Notes under the pieces: generated by a model
Seen by the model: the letters and a program-made list of their open reading frames with translations, nothing else
What the model was told of the DNA's origin: nothing
Databases searched by the model: none
NCBI GenBank assembly: GCA_007125415.1
Contig: SLDH01000364.1
Location: 1 to 7,008, forward strand
Origin: Roseovarius sp.
GTDB taxonomy: Bacteria; Pseudomonadota; Alphaproteobacteria; Rhodobacterales; Rhodobacteraceae
Length of the DNA: 7,008 nucleotides
Direction: 5' to 3'
Position numbers and translations under genes: made by a program
Shown: positions 1-4,994 of the stretch, piece by piece
Layout: the number at the start of each line of letters is the position of its first letter
How positions within the stretch are numbered: position 1 is the first letter of the stretch

Positions 1-2
1 CC

Positions 3-602
3 ATGATGTTAATCGAAGAAACCGCGGTGCCTCAGGCCGCGCTGCCCCTGGCAGAATTCAAGACGCATCTGCGGCTGGGGCCGGGCTTTGCGGATGACGA
101 TATCCAGGATCCCGTGCTGGAGAGCTTCTTGCGCGCCGCCATCGCCGCGATCGAAGCCCGCACCGGGAAGATCCTGATCCGGCGTGATTTCACCTGGACC
201 GTAACCGCCTGGCGGGATGCGCGCGGGCAGGCGCTGCCGGTTGCGCCGGTGACGGAGATCACCCGCCTCGCCTTGCACAACCTTTCCGATGAGGAAGAGG
301 TGATTGCGCCGCATCACTACCGCCTGGAGCGTGACATCCAGCGGCCCATCCTGCGCCCGGCGGGTGTCTTGCTGCCGATGGTGCCCTCCGGGGGCACGGC
401 CGAGATCGCCTTTCAGGCCGGCATGGCATCCGACTGGGAAGGGCTGCCTTCGGATCTTGCGCAGGCGGTGCTGTTGCTGGCAGCGCATTACTACGAATAC
501 CGCCACGAAACCGCGGGCGGCGACGGCGCCTTGCCTTTCGGTGTCAACAGTCTGATCGAGCGGTATCGCACCGTTCGGCTGCTTGGTGGGGGAGCCGCCT
601 GA
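3..602 (+). CDS. g6: GTA head-tail adaptor protein (RcGTA g6-like, HK97 gp6-type connector)
   Basis: This 199-residue protein is expected to form the ring that docks under the portal and starts the head-tail connector of the GTA particle. The pattern seen fits the gp6/gp15-like adaptor family: a helical N-terminal half (residues 15-55, including LAEFKTHLRL and a run of Ala-rich helix SFLRAAIAAIEARTG), a central beta region (residues 60-140), and a C-terminal helix (about 150-168, ending AAHYYEYRHE) followed by an arm. The length agrees with RcGTA g6 (Rcc01688). Two adjacent ATGs at 3 and 6 could serve as start. The ribosome binding site lies left of the window, so the choice cannot be settled and a slightly earlier start is not excluded. 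The stop overlaps the next ATG by one base (TGATG), suggesting coupled translation with g7. The left neighbour is expected to be the major capsid gene g5. Family assignment is from recalled protein patterns, not a search. Confidence 0.88.
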   Translation: MMLIEETAVPQAALPLAEFKTHLRLGPGFADDDIQDPVLESFLRAAIAAIEARTGKILIRRDFTWTVTAWRDARGQALPVAPVTEITRLALHNLSDEEEVIAPHHYRLERDIQRPILRPAGVLLPMVPSGGTAEIAFQAGMASDWEGLPSDLAQAVLLLAAHYYEYRHETAGGDGALPFGVNSLIERYRTVRLLGGGAA

Positions 603-940
603 TGGATGCGCCGCGCCTCAACCGGAAGCTCGTGCTTGAATCCTCCGAGCGGGTGCCCGACGGGGCGGGTGGTTTCGTGCAGAGCTGGATCGCACAAGGC
701 ACGCTCTGGGCGCAGATCACCGCCGGCGCGGGGGCGGAGCGCGCAGGGGCAGACGCGCAGCTTTCCCGGACGCGGCTGCGGATCATCCTGCGCGCCGCGC
801 CCCATGACGCCCCGTCCCGGCCCCGCCCGGATCAGCGATTTCGTGAGGGCATCCGTGTCTTCCGCATCCTGTCGGTGGCCGAAAGCGATGCCGATACCCG
901 CTATCTGATCTGTCAGGCCGAAGAGGAGATCGCATCATGA
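602..940 (+). CDS. g7: GTA head-tail joining / stopper protein (RcGTA g7-like)
   Basis: A 112-residue protein of the phage head-tail joining family (PF05521 type, as in SPP1 gp16 and HK97 gp7 region proteins). In RcGTA the equivalent, Rcc01689, is the stopper that closes the filled head and presents the surface for the tail. Visible family features are the N-terminal LNRKLVLESSERVPDGAGGF stretch (residues 6-25), then the short beta segment WIAQGTLWAQI, and the C-terminal FREGIRVFRILSV and RYLICQAEEE strands, as expected for a small SH3-like beta-barrel. The ATG at 602 is preceded by a GGGGGAG Shine-Dalgarno-like run at 588-594 with 7 bases of spacing, inside the end of g6. The gene overlaps g6 by one base and g8 by four (ATGA), so the three connector genes are likely co-translated. 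Small joining proteins diverge quickly, so position in the cluster is an important part of the call. Confidence 0.87.
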   Translation: MDAPRLNRKLVLESSERVPDGAGGFVQSWIAQGTLWAQITAGAGAERAGADAQLSRTRLRIILRAAPHDAPSRPRPDQRFREGIRVFRILSVAESDADTRYLICQAEEEIAS

Positions 941-1359
941 GCTACGGTGTTGCCCCTGCCTTGCAGTCGGCCGTCTATCAGGCGCTCATCGCCGATGCGA
1001 CCCTCGGCGGTCTGGTGGGCTCGGCGATATATGATGCGGTGCCCCCGGGCCTCGTGCCTTCGCTTTACGTCACGCTGGGTGCCGAGGAGGTGCGGGACCG
1101 CTCGGATGGCAGCGGCGGCGGCGCAGAGCACAGCCTGACGGTTTCGGTGATCACGGACGCGGCGGGGTTTCACGCCGCCAAGCAGGCCGCGGCGGCGATC
1201 AGCGATGCGCTCACGCATGCTGACCTGCCGCTCGCACGCGGACGGCTTGTCTCGCTTGCGTTTCACCGGGCCCGGGCGCGGCGGGAAGGGACAGGCGGCA
1301 TTCGCCGGATCGACCTGACTTTTCGGGCGCGCGTCGATGACACGGCGCCAGCCCCCTGA
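937..1359 (+). CDS. g8: GTA tail terminator protein (DUF3168 family, RcGTA g8-like)
   Basis: A 140-residue protein of the DUF3168 family (PF11367), which in RcGTA (Rcc01690) forms the ring that ends the tail tube and joins it to the stopper. Visible family signatures are the N-terminal helix ALQSAVYQALIADATLGGL (residues 8-26), the IYDAVPPGLVPSLYVTLG segment (31-48), and HSLTVSVITDAAG (65-77) leading into the helix AAKQAAAAISDALTHADL (80-97). A C-terminal strand RRIDLTFRARVDD (123-135) follows. The ATG overlaps the g7 stop as ATGA and has an AGAGGAG element at 922-928, 8 bases upstream. It is the last of the connector genes. After it comes the largest gap in the window (49 bases) before the tail tube gene. 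The fold is shared with tail terminators such as lambda gpU only at the structural level (established for the family, not visible in sequence). Confidence 0.88.
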   Translation: MSYGVAPALQSAVYQALIADATLGGLVGSAIYDAVPPGLVPSLYVTLGAEEVRDRSDGSGGGAEHSLTVSVITDAAGFHAAKQAAAAISDALTHADLPLARGRLVSLAFHRARARREGTGGIRRIDLTFRARVDDTAPAP

Positions 1360-1408
1360 TCTCACCCGACAAATCCTCTGACCCAATCCCAGATCTGGAG
1401 AATGAACA
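1360..1408 (+). other. Intergenic gap between g8 and g9
   Basis: This 49-base gap is the only intergenic space longer than 20 bases in the window. It contains the g9 ribosome binding site and a short perfect palindrome CCAGATCTGG (1389-1398) that overlaps it. I see no convincing -35/-10 pair, no stem followed by a T run, and no long hairpin. An out-of-frame ATG at 1402 lies just before the g9 start and is unlikely to be used. The gap may simply give g9 its own strong translation start, since the tail tube subunit is needed in many copies. Confidence 0.6.
1397..1400 (+). promoter_or_regulatory. Ribosome binding site of g9
   Basis: GGAG sits 8 bases before the g9 ATG at 1409, a standard Shine-Dalgarno position. 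It selects the ATG at 1409 over the out-of-frame ATG at 1402. Its placement in a free gap, rather than inside the previous gene, distinguishes g9 from most genes here. Confidence 0.7.
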
Positions 1409-1822
1409 ATGACAGTGCAGAACGGCAAGGACCTTCTGGTCAAGATCGACCTGACCGGAAACGGCAATTTCGAGACGATCGCAGGCCTGCGAGCGACCCG
1501 CGTGAGCTTCAATGCGGAATCGGTCGATGTGACATCGCTCGAAAGCCAGGGCGGGTGGCGTGAATTGCTGGGCGGGGCGGGGGTGAAATCCGCGGCGGTC
1601 AGCGGCTCGGGCGTTTTTCGCGATGCGGCGAGCGATGCGCGGGCACGTGAGATCTTCTTCAATGGCGAGACGCCCGACTTCCAGATCGTGATTCCGGATT
1701 TCGGGATCATGACCGGGGCCTTTCAGGTGACCTCGCTCGAATATGGCGGCACGCATGATGGTGAGGCCACCTATGAAATCTCGCTGGCCTCGGCAGGGCA
1801 GCTTGTCTTCATTGCGCTCTGA
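1409..1822 (+). CDS. g9: GTA major tail tube protein (TP901-1 family, RcGTA g9-like)
   Basis: A 137-residue phage major tail protein of the TP901-1 family (TIGR02126/PF06199 type). In RcGTA (Rcc01691) hexamers of this protein stack to make the DNA-conducting tail tube. The sequence shows the family hallmarks: N-terminal NGKDLLVKIDL (residues 5-15), RVSFNAESVDVTSLES (31-46) followed by GWRELLGGAGVKSAAVSGSGVF (49-70), then DFQIVIPDFG, and the C-terminal LEYGGTHDGEATYEISLASAG block (110-130). It lies between the tail terminator and the tail chaperone genes, as in RcGTA. The start at 1409 has a well-spaced GGAG. Only three bases separate its stop from the ATG of g10. It should be the most abundant tail product, which fits its independent ribosome binding site. 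This is one of the safest calls in the window. Confidence 0.93.
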   Translation: MTVQNGKDLLVKIDLTGNGNFETIAGLRATRVSFNAESVDVTSLESQGGWRELLGGAGVKSAAVSGSGVFRDAASDARAREIFFNGETPDFQIVIPDFGIMTGAFQVTSLEYGGTHDGEATYEISLASAGQLVFIAL

Positions 1823-1825
1823 GCC

Positions 1826-2146
1826 ATGGCGAACCCCTATCGTGGCGAAGTGCGACTGGTGATCGACGGACAGGCGCATGTGCTCAAGCTGACGCTGGGC
1901 GCGCTGGCGGAGCTTGAGCACTCCCTTGAGGCAGACTCCCTCGTTGAGCTGGTGGAGCGGTTCGAGGCAGGCCGCTTTTCCAGCGGTGATCTGCTGGCGT
2001 TGATCGTGGCGGGGTTGCGCGGTGGCGGCTGGCGCGGCCAGCGCGAGGATTTGCTGGTGGCCGAGATCGAAGGCGGCTTGCCGGGGGCAGCCACGGCCGC
2101 AGGTCAGATGTTGGCGCGCGCCTTCAGCCTTCCGGGCGAGACATGA
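1826..2146 (+). CDS. g10: GTA gp10 family protein, probable tail assembly chaperone
   Basis: A 106-residue protein of the GTA gp10 family (PF11836 type; RcGTA Rcc01692). Its place between the tail tube gene and the tape measure gene is where tailed phages encode tail assembly chaperones, which coat the tape measure before the tube polymerises. Recognisable features are the N-terminal strand pair GEVRLVIDGQAHVLKLTLGALAELEHSL (residues 7-34, reported here as a pattern), an ELVERFEAG helix (41-49) and the LLALIVAGLRGGG segment (56-68), followed by a helical C terminus. No Shine-Dalgarno sequence is evident before the ATG, which lies three bases after the g9 stop, so translation probably depends on re-initiation after g9. 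The stop overlaps the next start as ATGA, and the next gene lies in the -1 frame. The chaperone role is inferred from family and position. Confidence 0.87.
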   Translation: MANPYRGEVRLVIDGQAHVLKLTLGALAELEHSLEADSLVELVERFEAGRFSSGDLLALIVAGLRGGGWRGQREDLLVAEIEGGLPGAATAAGQMLARAFSLPGET

Positions 2147-2358
2147 GCAAACGGCTGGATTGGGCGGGGCTGATGCGTGCGGGGCTGCATGGGCTGGGCC
2201 TGTGCCCCGGGGAGTTCTGGTCGCTCACGCCGGTGGAGCTTCGGGTGATGCTGGGGCGCGATGGGTCGGGCGGCGCGCCGCTCGTGCGGGCGCGGCTCGA
2301 GGAATTGCTCGAAGCCTTCCCCGATGATGAAGGAGGAAAGGATGATGGACGAGTTTGA
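2143..2358 (+). CDS. g10.1: Small phage tail assembly chaperone (RcGTA g10.1 / Rcc01693-like)
   Basis: This 71-residue protein resembles the short alphaproteobacterial phage family TIGR02216/PF09550, named in databases as a tail assembly chaperone. The diagnostic pattern is DWAGLMRAGLHGLGLCPGEFW near the N terminus (aromatic W7, then F25-W26), followed by LTPVELRVMLG (residues 28-38) and an acidic helix ARLEELLEAFPDDE. It starts on an ATGA overlap with g10 in the -1 frame, and its last 17 bases overlap the beginning of g11, with the g11 ribosome binding site buried in its coding sequence. In lambda-like phages two chaperone frames at this position are joined by programmed frameshifting. Here they appear as two separate small genes. 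Small size makes it easy to miss in automatic annotation, but the motif and position are convincing. Confidence 0.88.
   Translation: MSKRLDWAGLMRAGLHGLGLCPGEFWSLTPVELRVMLGRDGSGGAPLVRARLEELLEAFPDDEGGKDDGRV
2331..2336 (+). promoter_or_regulatory. Ribosome binding site of g11, inside g10.1
   Basis: A perfect AGGAGG lies 5 bases before the ATG at 2342 and 8 bases before the ATG at 2345. It decides the g11 start near these codons and argues against the upstream in-frame ATG at 2261, which falls deep in g10.1 and would add residues unlike the family. Confidence 0.75.
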
Positions 2359-3013
2359 CCGCGCGGATGCGCTGGAAGGTCAGATCGATGCGCTGGAGGA
2401 CAGCTTTGGCGGGGCGGCCGGCATGGCGGCGGCCTTCAATGCCGAGATGGCGCGGCTACGCCAGAGTTTCGGGCGCACCGGTCAGGATGTGGCCACCCTG
2501 GAGCGCGGGCTCTCCATGGGGCTTCGGCGCGCCATCACGAGGGCGGCCATCAATGGCGACAGCCTGTCGAAATCTCTCGACAGTCTGGCCAACACGATGA
2601 TCAACACGGCCTTCAGCGCCGCCGTTAACCCGGTGGCCGATCACGTCGGCGGGCTCATCGCGCAGGGGATCGGCGGGCTGGTGAACGGGCTGATGCCCTT
2701 TGCCAAGGGAGGCAGTTTTGCACAGGGGCGCGTGCAGCCTTTTGCGAGCGGCGGCGTGGTGAGCGGGCCGGTCAGCTTTCCCATGCGGGGCGGTATGGGC
2801 CTGATGGGAGAGGCAGGCCCCGAGGCGATCATGCCGCTTGCCCGCGGCCCCGATGGCAAGCTCGGTGTGCGTGCGGGCGGAGGTGGTGCCGGGCGGGCGA
2901 TCAATGTGGTGATGCATGTCAACACGCCGGATGCCGAAAGCTTCCGGCGCAGCCAGGGGCAGGTGGCGGCTCAATTGGGCAGGGCCATTGGCCGCGGCGC
3001 GCGCAACCGCTGA
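2342..3013 (+). CDS. g11: GTA tail tape measure protein, short type (RcGTA g11-like)
   Basis: A 223-residue protein (222 if the second ATG at 2345 is used) that should lie inside the tail tube and set its length. The N-terminal half is helical and polar (LEGQIDALED, then GMAAAFNAEMARLRQSFGRTG). ATLERGLSMGLRRAI (residues 51-65) and SLSKSLDSLANTMINTAF (74-91) follow. A hydrophobic glycine-rich centre HVGGLIAQGIGGLVNGLMPF (101-120) comes next, with paired PFAxGG repeats (119-124 and 133-138). The C-terminal motif GEAGPEAIMPLARGPDGKLGV (156-176) is typical of tape measure proteins. It is far shorter than the many hundreds of residues in phages such as lambda, consistent with the short tails of GTAs. 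The open frame extends back to an ATG at 2261, but the AGGAGG at 2331-2336 and the family N terminus support 2342/2345. Homologue in RcGTA: Rcc01694. Confidence 0.88.
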   Translation: MMDEFDRADALEGQIDALEDSFGGAAGMAAAFNAEMARLRQSFGRTGQDVATLERGLSMGLRRAITRAAINGDSLSKSLDSLANTMINTAFSAAVNPVADHVGGLIAQGIGGLVNGLMPFAKGGSFAQGRVQPFASGGVVSGPVSFPMRGGMGLMGEAGPEAIMPLARGPDGKLGVRAGGGGAGRAINVVMHVNTPDAESFRRSQGQVAAQLGRAIGRGARNR

Positions 3014-3014
3014 C

Positions 3015-3024
3015 AAGGAGGAGG
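3015..3024 (+). promoter_or_regulatory. Strong ribosome binding site of g12
   Basis: The purine run AAGGAGGAGG lies in the 18-base gap after g11 and ends 7 bases before the g12 ATG at 3032. It is the most extensive Shine-Dalgarno match in the window and marks an independent translation start at the beginning of the baseplate genes. Confidence 0.75.
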
Positions 3025-3031
3025 CTGAAAG

Positions 3032-3664
3032 ATGGGATTTCACGAAGTGCGGTTTCCCGCAAACCTGAGTTTTGGCTCCATCGGCGGGCCTGAGCGCCTG
3101 ACGGATGTGGTGACGCTGGCCAATGGACATGAGGAACGCAACACGCCCTGGGCGCATTCGCGCCGGCGCTATGATGCGGGGGTCGCGATGCGGTCCATGG
3201 ATGACATCGAGATCCTGATCGCCTTTTTCGAGGCGCGCCAGGGTCAGCTTCACGGGTTCCGCTGGAAGGACTGGACCGATTACAAATCCTCCTCCGCCAA
3301 GCGCACGCCCGAGTTTGACGATCAGATCATCGCCATGGGCGATGATGTGACCACCCGTTTCCAGCTTACGAAAACCTATCGCTCGGGCGATCATGTCTAT
3401 CAGCGCCCCATCACCAAGCCGGTCGCGGGCACTGTTCTTGTCGGCGTGGGTGATGAAGACCAGAAATTCGGCGTTCAGTACGAGGTGGATTTCACCACCG
3501 GCATCGTCACCTTCAAGCATCCGCCCAGCACGGGCGAGCGGGTCACGGCGGGATACGAGTTCGATGTGCCGGTGCGCTTTGACAGTGACCGGATCCAGAC
3601 CAGCCTTGCCAGCTTTCAGGCCGGCGATGTGCCCAGCGTGCCGGTGGTCGAGGTGCGGGTATGA
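3032..3664 (+). CDS. g12: GTA distal tail protein (DUF2460/TIGR02217 family, RcGTA g12-like)
   Basis: A 210-residue protein of the DUF2460 family (PF09343; TIGR02217). In RcGTA (Rcc01695) it forms the distal tail ring that joins the tube to the baseplate hub. Characteristic segments are the N-terminal FHEVRFPANLSFGSIGGPE (residues 3-21), the YDAGVAMRSMDDIEILIAFFEARQG stretch (47-71), and GFRWKDWTDYKS (75-86), which is the most recognisable block of the family. The C-terminal half is beta-rich and ends with the AGYEFDVPVRFDSD motif (173-186), typical of these proteins. TIGR02217 has at times carried a glycoside hydrolase label in databases. I see no sequence evidence for an enzyme here and prefer the structural role. 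A strong ribosome binding site precedes it, and its stop overlaps the g13 start as ATGA. Confidence 0.92.
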   Translation: MGFHEVRFPANLSFGSIGGPERLTDVVTLANGHEERNTPWAHSRRRYDAGVAMRSMDDIEILIAFFEARQGQLHGFRWKDWTDYKSSSAKRTPEFDDQIIAMGDDVTTRFQLTKTYRSGDHVYQRPITKPVAGTVLVGVGDEDQKFGVQYEVDFTTGIVTFKHPPSTGERVTAGYEFDVPVRFDSDRIQTSLASFQAGDVPSVPVVEVRV

Positions 3665-4551
3665 GCGCGTTGCCACCACATCTTCTGGCGCATCTGAAAA
3701 GCGGCTCCACCACGCTCTGCCGGTGTTGGGACATCACGCGCACGGACGGCACCATCATGGGCTTTACCGATCATGATGGAGCATTGACTTTTGACGGGGT
3801 GAGCTATCGGGCCGATACCGGCCTCAGCGCAATGGCGCTGCAGCAGACCACCGGCATGGCTGTGGACAATACAGAGGTGCTGGGGGCATTGCGCGATGGC
3901 GCGATCCGCGAAGGGGATATCGAGGCAGGCCGCTACGATAGTGCCGCTGTGCGCGCCTGGCTGGTCAATTGGGCCGATGTGGCGCAGCGGCATCTGCTGT
4001 TCCGCGGCTCGATCGGCGAGATCCGCCGGTTCGGCGAGGCGTTCGAGGCCGAGCTGCGCGGGCTTACCCAACCGCTGAACCTGCCTTTCGGACGGGCCTA
4101 TCAGAAATCCTGCACGGCCGTGCTGGGGGATGCAGCCTGCGGTGTCGATCTGACGGCGCCGGAGTTTTCCGTGAGCACCACCGCGATCGAGGTGGTGGAC
4201 CGGCAGGTCTTCCACTTCGACGGGTTGGCGGGCTTCGAGCCGGGCTGGTTCCAATCCGGCCGTCTGATCGTGGAAAGCGGCGCGGCGGAGGGCCTTGTCG
4301 GCATGGTCAAGCGCGACCTGAGCGAGAACGGCCTGCGCCGTATCGAGCTTTGGCATCCGCTGCGCGCCGGCCTTGATGCGCAGGATGTGCTGCGGCTGGA
4401 GGCAGGCTGTGACAAACGCGTGCCCACATGCCGGGGCAAGTTCAACAACCTGCTGAACTATCAGGGCTTTCCGGACATTCCCGGCGATGACTGGTCGGTC
4501 AGTGATCCCGCGCGGTCGGGGCGCTTGAGCGGCGGGAGCCGGCGTTCGTGA
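3661..4551 (+). CDS. g13: GTA baseplate hub protein with putative Fe-S cluster site (DUF2163 / Phage_BR0599, RcGTA g13-like)
   Basis: A 296-residue protein with the DUF2163 (PF09931) N-terminal region followed by a Phage_BR0599-type (PF09356) C-terminal domain; the RcGTA homologue is Rcc01696, the baseplate hub. The N terminus reads HLKSGSTTLCRCWDITRTDG (residues 11-30), with C20 and C22, then GFTDHDGALTFDGVSYRA (34-51), the classic DUF2163 block. C-terminal cysteines occur as C151-x8-C160 (SCTAVLGDAACGVD) and C250-x6-C257 (GCDKRVPTCRGKFNN). FNNLLNYQGFPDIPGDDW (261-278) closes the conserved part. The spacing of the four C-terminal cysteines is the same as I recall for the [4Fe-4S] ligands of lambda tail-tip protein gpL, so a metal cluster is likely. 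The gene overlaps g12 (ATGA) and g14 (GTGA), and GAGGTG at 3650-3655 may serve as its ribosome binding site. Confidence 0.92.
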   Translation: MSALPPHLLAHLKSGSTTLCRCWDITRTDGTIMGFTDHDGALTFDGVSYRADTGLSAMALQQTTGMAVDNTEVLGALRDGAIREGDIEAGRYDSAAVRAWLVNWADVAQRHLLFRGSIGEIRRFGEAFEAELRGLTQPLNLPFGRAYQKSCTAVLGDAACGVDLTAPEFSVSTTAIEVVDRQVFHFDGLAGFEPGWFQSGRLIVESGAAEGLVGMVKRDLSENGLRRIELWHPLRAGLDAQDVLRLEAGCDKRVPTCRGKFNNLLNYQGFPDIPGDDWSVSDPARSGRLSGGSRRS

Positions 4552-4994
4552 GTGTGCTTGGCCCCCGCATCGTCGGCGCCGCCCGTGGCTGGATCGGCAC
4601 GCCATACCTTCACCAGGCCAGTTGCCGTGGCGCGGGGACGGATTGCCTTGGCCTTTTGCGCGGGGTCTGGCGGGAAGTTCGGGGCGAGGAGCCCGAGGCG
4701 ATCCCGCCTTACAGCATGGACTGGTCGGAGCCTGCGCGCGACGAACAGCTTTGGCAGGCTGCCGCGAGGCATCTCGTGCCCAAGGCGCTGGGCGATGAGG
4801 CGCCTGGCGATGTGCTTCTCTTCCGGATGCGGCAGGGAATGGTCGCCAAGCATCTCGGCCTTGCGGCGGAGATCGGTCCGAAGGCGAGTTTCATTCATGC
4901 CTATTCGGGCCATGCGGTGCTGGAAAGCCCGCTCAGCCCGCCATGGCGGCGGCGTGTCGTGGCGCGTTTCACCTTTCCCGAGGAGTGCAGATAG
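4548..4994 (+). CDS. g14: GTA NlpC/P60-family cell-wall peptidase (RcGTA g14-like)
   Basis: A 148-residue NlpC/P60 peptidase of the phage/GTA type (TIGR02219). It should cleave peptide cross-links of peptidoglycan during DNA entry into the recipient. The catalytic cysteine is C33 in GAGTDCLGLLRGVWRE (residues 28-43). The likely histidine is H102 in KHLGLAAE, and H117 in SFIHAYSGHAV is a candidate third residue. The APGDVLLF block (85-92) is a usual NlpC/P60 element. GWIGTPYLHQAS (14-25) is the typical N-terminal segment. There is no signal peptide, as expected for a protein carried in the particle baseplate. It starts with GTG at 4548 within a GTGA overlap with g13, and GGGAG at 4534-4538 lies 9 bases upstream. 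The TAG stop abuts the g15 ATG without any gap. In RcGTA the counterpart is Rcc01697, located in the baseplate. Confidence 0.93.
   Translation: MSVLGPRIVGAARGWIGTPYLHQASCRGAGTDCLGLLRGVWREVRGEEPEAIPPYSMDWSEPARDEQLWQAAARHLVPKALGDEAPGDVLLFRMRQGMVAKHLGLAAEIGPKASFIHAYSGHAVLESPLSPPWRRRVVARFTFPEECR

Noticed and set aside
1389..1398. Perfect 10-base palindrome CCAGATCTGG in the g8-g9 gap as a possible operator
   Set aside because: Palindromes of this length are expected several times by chance in 7 kb, and no promoter elements or second copy accompany it. It overlaps the ribosome binding site but is too short for a stable hairpin.
913..1921. Overlapping minus-strand open frames of 265 and 236 codons opposite g8 and g9
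   Set aside because: They overlap each other in different frames, run across gene boundaries, and show no family features. The sense genes explain the region.
2261..2341. An upstream in-frame ATG that would extend g11 by 27 residues
   Set aside because: The extension is Arg/Cys/Ser-rich, lies inside g10.1, and is unlike tape measure N termini. The AGGAGG at 2331-2336 supports the start at 2342 or 2345.
3032..3664. Reading g12 as a glycoside hydrolase, following the database name sometimes attached to TIGR02217
   Set aside because: No catalytic motif is visible, the DUF2460 pattern and position between tape measure and hub fit the distal tail protein, and the enzyme label appears to be an inherited misannotation.
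2456..3679. A 407-codon minus-strand open frame opposite g11 and g12
   Set aside because: It crosses the g11-g12 junction, has no family pattern and no good start context, and both sense genes are strongly supported. Treated as a composition shadow.
3616..4605. A 329-codon minus-strand open frame opposite g13
   Set aside because: Composition is Arg/Ala/Gln/His-rich without a domain, and it spans g13 with its conserved cysteine and DUF2163 motifs. Treated as a shadow.
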